From G965230065 sp965230065 (GTDB taxonomy: Bacteria; Bacteroidota; Bacteroidia; Cytophagales; Cyclobacteriaceae): a stretch of 64,000 bases of DNA. The notes under the pieces were generated by a model, which saw nothing but the letters and a program-made list of their open reading frames with translations, was not told the DNA's origin and made no database searches. This document shows positions 42,765 to 50,513 of the stretch, in pieces (position 1 is the stretch's first letter; each line of letters begins with the position of its first letter). The stretch lies in NCBI GenBank assembly GCA_965230065.1, contig OZ245942.1, forward strand, positions 1,178,001 through 1,242,000, written 5' to 3'. Made by a program: the position numbers and the translations under genes.

Positions 42765-43561
42765 TGAAACTCAACCGTCCCACGATTGGCGTTACCGGGC
42801 CCGATAAAGGGGGAGGAGCTGCCTGGATTTTCACAGCGCTATCAGTATGGCTGGCAGGCGGGCGTCCTGTCCGTATTAGGCCTGCTAAACCACGTTCAGC
42901 TGATAAACTGCAAGGCCTCATCATTGGCGGAGGTTCTGATATTGACCCGGATGCATATTTAAAAGAAAATTTCATCGACGAATACCTGAACCAAACTTTG
43001 CGGGATGAACGCAAGTCTTCATTTGAGAAAATCCGAAGCTTTTTCAGTTGGCTGTTGTATCCCCTGGTTTTTTTGATCCGCATCCTTTTCAGCAGGAAAA
43101 CGCATAAAATTGACAAAGAAAGAGATCGGCTGGAGTTTGGCCTGATTGACCAGGCCGTAAAAAAAGGGTTGCCCATCCTGGGCATATGCCGGGGGGCACA
43201 ACTCATCAACGTATATTTTGAAGGCACCCTTTATCAGGACATCAACACGTTTTATTTTGAAGACCCTAACAAATACAGCATTTTTCCGGTAAAAAAAATT
43301 TATGTAAAGCCCGACAGCAAACTGGCTGAAATACTGGGTGTGAAAGAACTCAGGGTAAATGCACTGCACCATCAGGCCGTAGAAAAACCCGGTGAGGACA
43401 TTGAAATTGTAGCCCAGGAACCCAACACAGTAGTACAGGGTATTGAATCAGAAATGGAAAAATTTATCGTTGGCGTACAATGGCATCCCGAGTACCTGAT
43501 ACAAAAACCAAGGCACCGGAAAATTTTCAAAGCCCTGATAAAAGCTGCCGCTACTGTCTGA
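42764..43561 (+). CDS. Class I glutamine amidotransferase-like hydrolase (peptidase C26/PuuD type)
   Basis: A 265-residue protein resembling gamma-glutamyl-GABA hydrolase. The nucleophile is in 'ILGICRGAQLINVYFEG' (Cys near residue 141) and the His/Glu pair in 'VGVQWHPEYLI' near 243. The N-terminus 'NRPTIGVTGPDKGGGAAW' is shared with partners of amidoligases. An insertion of about 50 residues (about 85-130) holds a hydrophobic stretch ('FFSWLLYPLVFLIRILF'), possibly a membrane contact. The ATG at 42764 overlaps the amidoligase stop. It would hydrolyse gamma-glutamyl-type bonds or free ammonia. Confidence 0.85.
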   Translation: MKLNRPTIGVTGPDKGGGAAWIFTALSVWLAGGRPVRIRPAKPRSADKLQGLIIGGGSDIDPDAYLKENFIDEYLNQTLRDERKSSFEKIRSFFSWLLYPLVFLIRILFSRKTHKIDKERDRLEFGLIDQAVKKGLPILGICRGAQLINVYFEGTLYQDINTFYFEDPNKYSIFPVKKIYVKPDSKLAEILGVKELRVNALHHQAVEKPGEDIEIVAQEPNTVVQGIESEMEKFIVGVQWHPEYLIQKPRHRKIFKALIKAAATV

Positions 43562-43666
43562 CAGAAGTTATTGCTTATCGGTCAGACCGATTCCGCACAG
43601 ATTTTTATGCACAACACTACTCACCTGTTAACAGGCAATCTACCTGTCGTACAATGCTTCACTTTG

Positions 43667-45304
43667 CTACCCCAAATCCTTCATATACGGATACCGGTAA
43701 TCAGCAGGCGGATTGAAGTTTTCTTTAATGCTGCGGGGCGATACCCACCGCAAAAGATTACTCATGGCCCCGGCCTTATCATTTGTACCCGAGCCCCTGG
43801 CACCACCAAACGGCTGCTGCCCTACCACTGCCCCGGTAGGTTTGTCATTGATATAAAAGTTACCGGCAGCGTTTACCAGCTTGTGGGTAGCCAGTTCAAT
43901 GGCGTAGCGGTCATTGGAGAAAACTGCCCCGGTCAGAGCGTAAGGGGAGGTTTTGTCTACCAATTCCAGGGCTTCCTCAAAATGCTCGCTGTTGTATACA
44001 TAAATGGTTACTACCGGACCAAATATTTCTTCACACATGGTGGTGTACATCGGGTCCTGGGTAAGCAATATGGTAGGCTGTATGAAATATCCTCTGGATT
44101 TGTCATACTCCCCTCCTGCCAGTACTTCTACCATCGGGCTTTGCCTGGCCTGGTCAATGTATCGGGCAATTTTGTCAAAAGAACGCTCGCTGATGACAGC
44201 GCCCATGAAATTGCTAAAATCTTCCACATCACCCATACCTATACTTTGCACATCTTCCAGCAGGTATTGTTTTACTTCATCCCACAAGTTAGAGGGCACA
44301 TATACCCTGGATACGGCTGAGCATTTTTGCCCCTGAAACTCAAAAGAACCTCTGGTGATGGCAGTGGCCAGTGCCTTAGGGTTTGCACTTTTATGAGCAA
44401 TGATAAAATCTTTCCCACCGGTTTCTCCTACAATGCGTGGGTAAGATTTGTAGTGGTCAATATTATTGCCAATGGTTTTCCACAGTTCTTTGAAAACTTT
44501 GGTGCTTCCGGTAAAATGTAACCCGCCAAAATCTTCATGTTTGAAAATTACTTCTCCGGCCACAGGTCCGTCTACATTAATCAGATTAATGACTCCATCG
44601 GGCAAGCCTGCTTCCCTAAAAATCTCCATAAGCAAATGTGCCGAATAAATTTGTGACTCGGAAGGCTTCCAAATGACGGTATTGCCCATAAGAGCCGGAG
44701 CGGTGGGCAAATTGCCCGCAATTGCCGTAAAATTGAAAGGGGTAATGGCAAACACAAAGCCTTCCAGCGGACGGTGCTCCATGCGGTTCCAGATGCCATC
44801 GGAAGAAATGGGTGGTTGCTGCTCATAAATTTCCGCCATGTATTTTACATTAAAGCGCAGGAAATCTATCAACTCACACACCGCGTCAATTTCAGACTGG
44901 TGACACGTTTTGGATTGCCCCAGCATGGTGGCCGCATTCATTTGGTAACGGTAAGGGCCTGCGATTAATTCGGCCGCCCGCAGGAAAATACCAGCTCTTT
45001 GTTCCCAGGAAAGGCCAGCCCATTCGTGTTTGGCACCCATCGCTGCATTGATGGCCTGTACTACGTCATCCGCATCCCCTTCGTAGTAATAACCCAGCGT
45101 ATGCTGGTGGTCATGGGGGAGAAACAGCCGCCTTTTCTTCTCCGTTTTTATCTGTTCCCCTCCGATGTAAAGCGGTACTTCTACCTCCTTACTTTTAAGG
45201 GCTTTCAGCGTGGCTTGCAAAGCTTTTTTTTCGGGCGAACCCGGCGCATAATTGTTGACAGGTTCGTTAGTGGGTGTGGGTACATTAAAAAATCCGGTAG
45301 CCAT
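43667..45304 (-). CDS. pruA: L-glutamate gamma-semialdehyde dehydrogenase
   Basis: A 545-residue aldehyde dehydrogenase that oxidises glutamate semialdehyde (from proline or arginine) to glutamate with NAD. 'FVFAITPFNFTAIAGNLPTAPALMGNTVIWKPSESQ', 'VGETGGKDFIIAHKSAN' (Glu base) and 'FEFQGQKCSAVSRVYVP' (catalytic Cys) identify it. It is the stand-alone form without fused proline dehydrogenase. I start at the ATG at 45304 (MATGFFNVPTPTNEP); the frame goes back to 45406, but that part is not family-like. No putA-type proline dehydrogenase is adjacent. Confidence 0.96.
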   Translation of the reverse strand: MATGFFNVPTPTNEPVNNYAPGSPEKKALQATLKALKSKEVEVPLYIGGEQIKTEKKRRLFLPHDHQHTLGYYYEGDADDVVQAINAAMGAKHEWAGLSWEQRAGIFLRAAELIAGPYRYQMNAATMLGQSKTCHQSEIDAVCELIDFLRFNVKYMAEIYEQQPPISSDGIWNRMEHRPLEGFVFAITPFNFTAIAGNLPTAPALMGNTVIWKPSESQIYSAHLLMEIFREAGLPDGVINLINVDGPVAGEVIFKHEDFGGLHFTGSTKVFKELWKTIGNNIDHYKSYPRIVGETGGKDFIIAHKSANPKALATAITRGSFEFQGQKCSAVSRVYVPSNLWDEVKQYLLEDVQSIGMGDVEDFSNFMGAVISERSFDKIARYIDQARQSPMVEVLAGGEYDKSRGYFIQPTILLTQDPMYTTMCEEIFGPVVTIYVYNSEHFEEALELVDKTSPYALTGAVFSNDRYAIELATHKLVNAAGNFYINDKPTGAVVGQQPFGGARGSGTNDKAGAMSNLLRWVSPRSIKENFNPPADYRYPYMKDLG

Positions 45305-45410
45305 ATTTTTGGGTTTTTGATGTTTATTCAAAGTAAAATGGAGGTTTGCGTTACAATGCCCCCTTTCTATAAAGAATAAACACCATACCCTTCTGTCAGG
45401 TTTCATTTCC

Positions 45411-45484
45411 AGTTGGAAGCCGCCAATTTACTGGCTTCAGTGGCTGCTGATTGGCGACTAACTCCAAACTAAAGACTGCCAACT
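45411..45484. repeat. Compound stem-loop upstream of pruA
   Basis: CGCCAAT (45421-45427) pairs with ATTGGCG (45450-45456), enclosing ACTG-GCTT-CAGT; outside them AGTTGG (45411-45416) pairs with CCAACT (45479-45484). It separates the small exported protein gene from pruA, both leftward, and may act as terminator of the first. Confidence 0.5.
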
Positions 45485-45496
45485 AAAAACTACCAC

Positions 45497-45871
45497 CTAT
45501 TCTTTCCTGATTTCTACAACTTCTAAAAGATGCTCCTTTTCCACCGTGATACTGTAGAACCCCGGCATGGCATCCTGAAGGTTAATCCGCACGTCCCAGT
45601 CTTTGATTTCTTTTTCCAACAGTATTTTCCCCCGGGCATCACTCAACCGTATCATGCCTTTTCCCCAGGTTTTCAGGTCAAAACGGAAAATGACAATGTC
45701 TTTAGAAGTTTGGGCCTGTACTGTAACTCCTTCGGCAGCAGCTTCTGCATCAATGCCAATCAATTTTACAAAGCCCGGATTTATATCGTCAGCTTCTTTA
45801 GCCTTAGCCATCCCACCATCTATGCAGAGTAAAACGGCAAAAAGAAAGATGTATAAATTTATTTTTTTCAT
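45497..45871 (-). CDS. Small exported protein resembling a free T9SS C-terminal domain
   Basis: A 124-residue protein with a signal peptide (residues 1-24, ending GMAKA). The rest, especially 'MIRLSDARGKILLEKEIKD', then 'DAMPGFYSITVEKEHLLEVVE', has the pattern of the type A sorting domain of the type IX secretion system and of the DUF3244-like small Bacteroidota proteins: LxD-xxGKxxxxxxxxx-INLxxxxPGxYxxxVxxxxxxxxxKxxK. Here the sandwich domain occurs alone, without a cargo protein. It may be a periplasmic binding domain rather than a secretion signal. Confidence 0.6.
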   Translation of the reverse strand: MKKINLYIFLFAVLLCIDGGMAKAKEADDINPGFVKLIGIDAEAAAEGVTVQAQTSKDIVIFRFDLKTWGKGMIRLSDARGKILLEKEIKDWDVRINLQDAMPGFYSITVEKEHLLEVVEIRKE

Positions 45872-45976
45872 GAAATTATATAATTATTTTTATTTCATAG
45901 CAATAAATAGTACATACCCGGATAAAAAAAGGCAAATTCTATTAAAAAAACACATGACTATTTTTGCATTGGGGTT

Positions 45977-46561
45977 TTATGTCTTTATATCGCCCATCAC
46001 TTCAAAAGCTTCTCCCCCTTCCATCTCAACCCTTTGATAAATGGTATTATTGTAAGCATAATAAATTTTGCCTTCTATGGCGATACTTTCTGCTTCTTTA
46101 GGTAGTGTATGCACGATGGCCCCTTCAGGAGGGTTTACAACTTCATATTCTGCCGAACCTTCATTTCTGACATAAAATACCCCACCGAAATAAAAGTAGG
46201 CCCGGGGACCTGCATAAACCCTTCGGTGCCCCACCGGTAATACGCTTATCCTAACTCCCACGGGAGGGGCAACTACTACATAACCAGCTCCATTAAACCT
46301 GTAAAAAACCCCGGCATGGTATTGATATTTTGTTGCCCTGTGGGTTACAATGATGGCTTTTCCGGGAATAGCCCTTACCGTTCGAACTTTGGGTGCAGCA
46401 CGTGTATACACTACTTTGGTCTTTCTGGGAGTTTTCCTTACCACTACCGTTTTTCGCGGGGTTTCAACCACTACCCTTCTTTGGGCAAATAGTTCTATAA
46501 ATGACAAGGACAAACAAAGTGTGAGTATGCTTAATGAGAATATGATTTTATGCTTTTTCAT
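45977..46561 (-). CDS. DUF6515-like exported protein
   Basis: A 194-residue secreted or periplasmic protein with a signal peptide (1-26, ending LFAQ). After a basic region rich in VVV/TPRK ('RRVVVETPRKTVVVRKTPRK') come YHAGVFYRFNGAGYVVVAPPVGVRI and YFYFGGVFYVRNEG, two copies of the YFY-GVFY-PPxG module typical of the DUF6515 family. Function unknown. The Lys/Arg-rich part suggests it binds a polyanion such as nucleic acid or LPS, which is only a guess. Confidence 0.7.
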   Translation of the reverse strand: MKKHKIIFSLSILTLCLSLSFIELFAQRRVVVETPRKTVVVRKTPRKTKVVYTRAAPKVRTVRAIPGKAIIVTHRATKYQYHAGVFYRFNGAGYVVVAPPVGVRISVLPVGHRRVYAGPRAYFYFGGVFYVRNEGSAEYEVVNPPEGAIVHTLPKEAESIAIEGKIYYAYNNTIYQRVEMEGGEAFEVMGDIKT

Positions 46562-46715
46562 AGTATTTGTTCTTTAAATATTAATATTTTATGCTTAGAC
46601 AGCATAAAGCCGAAATGGTTTAACCTACCATTCCCTCCAGCACTCTGAAATTTTAAAAAAAATTTAATTTCCTGATTAAACCTTTTACCATCCCACCTCT
46701 CTAAACCAATGGCTA

Positions 46716-46734
46716 TCGATGCTTAAAGCATCGA
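46716..46734. repeat. Hairpin TCGATGCT/AGCATCGA
   Basis: A perfect 8-base stem with a 3-base loop, followed by a second small one (TTTTACT-AA-AGTAAAA). It lies in the divergent gap between the DUF6515-like gene and the DUF4270 gene, and may be an operator or a leader hairpin of the DUF4270 gene. Confidence 0.5.
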
Positions 46735-46796
46735 AGATTTTACTAAAGTAAAAGTTTAATAGCCCTTGGAATGCCCGGGGTAAAGTATAGGATACA

Positions 46797-48128
46797 ATGT
46801 GCACAGCAAAAGTTAGAAGTATCATAATTTCAAAATATTTTCTCCTGATAGGATTAGTTTCAGCCCCTCTTTTTTCTTCCTGTGAAGAACCCGATTCTAT
46901 CGGTTTAGGCCTTATAGAAGAAGAGCAGTTTGATCTAATTTATGTAGATACGCTTACCGTAAGGTTATCCACCGTGTTGTTTGACTCGGTGGCAACCAGT
47001 GCTACTGGAAGACTGTTGGCTGGACATCGGGCAGATTCAATCTTCGGTACCATCACAGCCAACGCGTTTTTTCAGATAGGTTTAGATTCCCTGAATAATT
47101 ATCCTGATGAAGAAAGAGCTACTTATGACCGGGCTGTCTTAACCCTGTATTATGACAATTACAGCTATTACGATACCATCCAACTGCAAACCTTCCAGGT
47201 GTATCCGCTTATAAATGAATTGGAGTACCGTGATGATGGAAAGTTGTACAATACCAGTTTTCAGGATAATACTGGAAACCTATACGATTCCACTAAATTA
47301 TTGGGCTCATTTTCCTGGCACCCAAAGCCCCATCAAGAGAATTATGTAGAAATTCCCCTGGATGACTCTTTGGGCAGGGAACTGTTTATATTGGCACAGG
47401 GGCAGAATGATACCATTCAGTCAGAAAATGATTTTCAGGAAAAGTACAAAGGTTTTGCCCTGGTGCCAGAACTGCAAAATTCGGCTATGCTCGGGTTTAG
47501 TAACCGCACAGGCATTAGTGTTTATTTTGAGGAAGGCGGGGAAGAAAAGTCATTACAATTTTCGGTGTCAAACAATGTCTATTTCAGCCAGGTTGTCCAA
47601 GACAGAAGTACTACAAAGTATGCTCCTCTGACGCAACAAAGGAACGAATTGCCTGCCGATGCTAGTGACAATACGGTGTATTTACAAGGAGGAACCGGAG
47701 TAGGTATTCGGGTAGAGTTCCCTTTCATCAAATCCTTGCTTACCCTGAGCAATGAATTGGATATTACGGATGCCAACCTGATTCTTAAACTGCCTAAAGG
47801 GAGCTACTCGGGCAGCACGCCTTTACCACAAAATTTGACAGCTTACCAAGTTGATGGGCTTAACCGCATTGTGGGCGAATTTAGTACAACCTTCAATCTT
47901 TACCTGGATCAGGAATTCAAAGAAGAAAGCTATTATCTAATACCGGTTACCGGTTTTTTAAAGGCGCAGTTAGCCCAGGCCGAAAATAATGAAAACGCCT
48001 TGTTGATTACACTGCCGGGAGATGCGATGGACAAAACCACAAACCGCATAGTAGCCAATGGTAATACAGGGGAAAACTCTTCCCGGCTGGAAGCTTTTGT
48101 GCTCAGGAACCTCAGTATACAGAAATAA
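46797..48128 (+). CDS. DUF4270 family lipoprotein
   Basis: A 443-residue lipoprotein (lipobox SSC near Cys29, then EEPDSIGLGL). The DUF4270 pattern 'DTLTVRLSTVLFDSVATSATGRLLAGHRADSIFGTITANAFFQI' follows at once, then repeated beta-rich segments and a C-terminal strand region. Function unknown; found only in Bacteroidota. It heads a run of five rightward genes (Kelch lipoprotein, beta-barrel, TonB receptor, DUF4249) and may be part of an envelope complex with them. The kelch gene follows after 48 bases. Confidence 0.85.
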   Translation: MCTAKVRSIIISKYFLLIGLVSAPLFSSCEEPDSIGLGLIEEEQFDLIYVDTLTVRLSTVLFDSVATSATGRLLAGHRADSIFGTITANAFFQIGLDSLNNYPDEERATYDRAVLTLYYDNYSYYDTIQLQTFQVYPLINELEYRDDGKLYNTSFQDNTGNLYDSTKLLGSFSWHPKPHQENYVEIPLDDSLGRELFILAQGQNDTIQSENDFQEKYKGFALVPELQNSAMLGFSNRTGISVYFEEGGEEKSLQFSVSNNVYFSQVVQDRSTTKYAPLTQQRNELPADASDNTVYLQGGTGVGIRVEFPFIKSLLTLSNELDITDANLILKLPKGSYSGSTPLPQNLTAYQVDGLNRIVGEFSTTFNLYLDQEFKEESYYLIPVTGFLKAQLAQAENNENALLITLPGDAMDKTTNRIVANGNTGENSSRLEAFVLRNLSIQK

Positions 48129-48176
48129 AAATTCACGCTTAATTACTAAACCATAAAAGTATATAAAATCGGAAAA

Positions 48177-49187
48177 ATGATGATTAGAATGAAACAGTGT
48201 TATGTATTTATTTTATTAGGGTTGCTTGTAGTTTCCGCTGCTTGTGAAACAGATGATGAGACGGAAGAAATAGGCAACTGGGTAGAACAATCGGACTTTG
48301 AAGGGCGTACCCGTTCCAGCGCGGTTTCCTTCGTTGTGGGTGATAAAGTGTATGTAGGAACCGGTTACAATGGCAGCGATGATGAATATTACAGCGATTT
48401 TTGGGTGTATGACCCGCAAGTAAACTTCTGGCAGTCAATCGCCCCTTTTCCCGGTAAAGCCCGCTCCAGTGCCGTAGCTTTTGGCATAGGCAACAAAGGG
48501 TATGTCGGCACCGGCTTTGATGGAGATGACGAACTGAAAGACTTTTGGGAATATGACCCGGCCAGCAATACCTGGACTCAAAAGGCAGATTTTGGAGGAA
48601 GCGCCCGCCGTGAAGCCGTAGGCTTTGCACTCACCGACCGGGGCTATATCGGTACCGGCTACGATGGCAGTGATACCAAGGATTTCTGGGAATATAATCC
48701 TGCTACCGATACCTGGAGCCAGATACCAAGCATCGGTGGCTCTAAACGCCGGGGAGGGGTCGCCTTCGTCATTAATGATAAAGCCTACGTAGGCACCGGC
48801 GTACACAATGGCGCTTACGAATTTGATTTTTGGGAACTGGACGCTGCCAAATTATATACCGAAGAATTTCCCTGGAATGAAAAAGAAGACTTGGATGCAG
48901 ATGATGATTATAACCTTGTACGCACAGGGGCCTCTGCTTTCAGCCTGAACGGAAAAGGATATTTGGTAGGTGGAAGCCAGGGAAGCCTTCTCAATACTGT
49001 CTGGGAATACGAACCCGCAGAAGATGAGTGGGTGCAAATGACCAGCCTGGAAGGCATCGCCCGCGATAATGCCATAGGCTTTGAAGTGCAGGGAAGAGGA
49101 TATGTTGCCCTGGGTAAAAACGGAAGCATCAATCTTGATGATATATGGGAATTCTTGCCTAACGAGGTATATGATGAAGAAGATTAA
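48177..49187 (+). CDS. Kelch-repeat lipoprotein
   Basis: A 336-residue lipoprotein (signal peptide ending SAAC near residue 23). It contains six Kelch-like repeats of the type 'GNKGYVGTGFDGDDELKDFWEYDP-NTWTQKADFGG', forming a beta-propeller after the signal. It lacks the Fn3-like domain of its paralogue at 13.3-14.5 kb. It follows DUF4270 after 48 bases and overlaps the next gene by 17 bases, so it belongs to one transcription unit. Surface or periplasmic binding role inferred. Confidence 0.85.
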   Translation: MMIRMKQCYVFILLGLLVVSAACETDDETEEIGNWVEQSDFEGRTRSSAVSFVVGDKVYVGTGYNGSDDEYYSDFWVYDPQVNFWQSIAPFPGKARSSAVAFGIGNKGYVGTGFDGDDELKDFWEYDPASNTWTQKADFGGSARREAVGFALTDRGYIGTGYDGSDTKDFWEYNPATDTWSQIPSIGGSKRRGGVAFVINDKAYVGTGVHNGAYEFDFWELDAAKLYTEEFPWNEKEDLDADDDYNLVRTGASAFSLNGKGYLVGGSQGSLLNTVWEYEPAEDEWVQMTSLEGIARDNAIGFEVQGRGYVALGKNGSINLDDIWEFLPNEVYDEED

Positions 49188-50442
49188 TTTAGGATTCATG
49201 CCAGGTAAAGTAGGGGGAATTCCCATGTTGTTCGTTTGCTTGTTTTGCTGGATTACCTCACCAGATAAAGTAAATGGGCAATCTTTGGCAAACTCTCCCT
49301 ACTCTTACTTTGGCATTGGAAGTATCCTTGAAAAAGGCTCCAGCCACAATCGTTCCCTGGGGGGGACAGGTATTGGTTTGAGGGACGGTTATTCCATCAA
49401 CAATATCAACCCGGCTTCCTACACAGCCATTGCCGCTCCCTTTACCCAACTTACTGATTTTGGGCTGATAACTACTTTTGGGGTGCAAGAGGAAAACGGA
49501 AAATCATCCACTGTGATGGATATGGATTTTACGGGCATGGCTATTTGGTTTCGGATGCCTGCAAATTGGGCGGTCACGCTTGGGTTATCGCCTTACAGCA
49601 ATGTGCAATATGACATTATTAGCGAAGAAAGCTTAATAGGGTTTGGAACGAACCTTTCCACCAATTATGTGGGATCGGGAGGATTGAGCAATTTGTATTT
49701 TGGCATGGCACACACTTTTTTTAACCACTTGTCAATAGGTGCCAACGCTTCCTATATTTTTGGTGCGCTCCATTCCGAACAACATATCTCCTCCTCCAGC
49801 ATTGGCAATGGGTGGAATATTTCAGAGCGGACTCACTTACAAGGTTTCAAACTGGATGTGGGAATGCAATATTCTTTCCGGTGGAAGAAATCTGAACTCA
49901 CTTTAGGCGCTGTACTGGATTTGGGAAATGGTTTGAATGGCACGCATTTCTATGAAATAACCCAAAACGAAACCATTACAGAGGAGGAGGAAAGCAGTGT
50001 GGGTAATTATTCACTACCAGCCGCTGCCGGGTTTGGGCTGTCATATGGCAAGCACGAAAAATGGCGCGTTAGCCTGGATTTTTCAGCCGAACAGTGGTCT
50101 GGTGCCACCTTTGAAGAGGGTTATCAACTGCATGATACCCAGCGTATTTCTTTTGGTATCGAAACCCTGCCCGATCCCCGTGATCCTTCCTACCTGAAAA
50201 GGGTGAGCTTTAGTATAGGGGCATTTCATGAAGAAAATTACCTTACTATTTCGGATTACGACCTGACCACAAGTGGTATATCAGCCGGGATTAAATTTCC
50301 CACAGCCAGGGCTGCTCAAATTCAATTCACAGCAGATCATTTTGTGAGCGGCAACAGCAATCTGGTGTTGCAACGATATACCCAATTAGGGCTGAACATT
50401 TCGTTTTTCGATTTATGGTTTACGAGAAGGAGGATCGATTAA
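49171..50442 (+). CDS. Outer-membrane beta-barrel protein (FadL/TodX-like)
   Basis: About 424 residues with a signal peptide. The mature part starts 'LANSPYSYFGIGSILEKGSSHNRSLGGTGIGLRDGYSINNINPASY', a pattern typical of Bacteroidota outer-membrane channels of the FadL/TodX kind, followed by many amphipathic strands. The start is the ATG at 49171 (or 49174), inside the end of the Kelch gene. Upstream ATGs in frame would lie in the Kelch coding sequence. Probably a passive channel for hydrophobic or other small solutes. Confidence 0.75.
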   Translation: MMKKINLGFMPGKVGGIPMLFVCLFCWITSPDKVNGQSLANSPYSYFGIGSILEKGSSHNRSLGGTGIGLRDGYSINNINPASYTAIAAPFTQLTDFGLITTFGVQEENGKSSTVMDMDFTGMAIWFRMPANWAVTLGLSPYSNVQYDIISEESLIGFGTNLSTNYVGSGGLSNLYFGMAHTFFNHLSIGANASYIFGALHSEQHISSSSIGNGWNISERTHLQGFKLDVGMQYSFRWKKSELTLGAVLDLGNGLNGTHFYEITQNETITEEEESSVGNYSLPAAAGFGLSYGKHEKWRVSLDFSAEQWSGATFEEGYQLHDTQRISFGIETLPDPRDPSYLKRVSFSIGAFHEENYLTISDYDLTTSGISAGIKFPTARAAQIQFTADHFVSGNSNLVLQRYTQLGLNISFFDLWFTRRRID

Positions 50443-50513
50443 TCAAAAAATTAAAAAAACAGATTAAACCATTTTCTGTTGAACTGTTCTAACCCAAAAC
50501 CACCCTTACTACT

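Noticed and set aside
43571..44320. Plus-strand open frame of about 249 codons antisense to pruA
   Set aside because: Overlaps the strongly supported pruA gene in the opposite strand and shows no protein family features; it is a shadow frame caused by codon bias.
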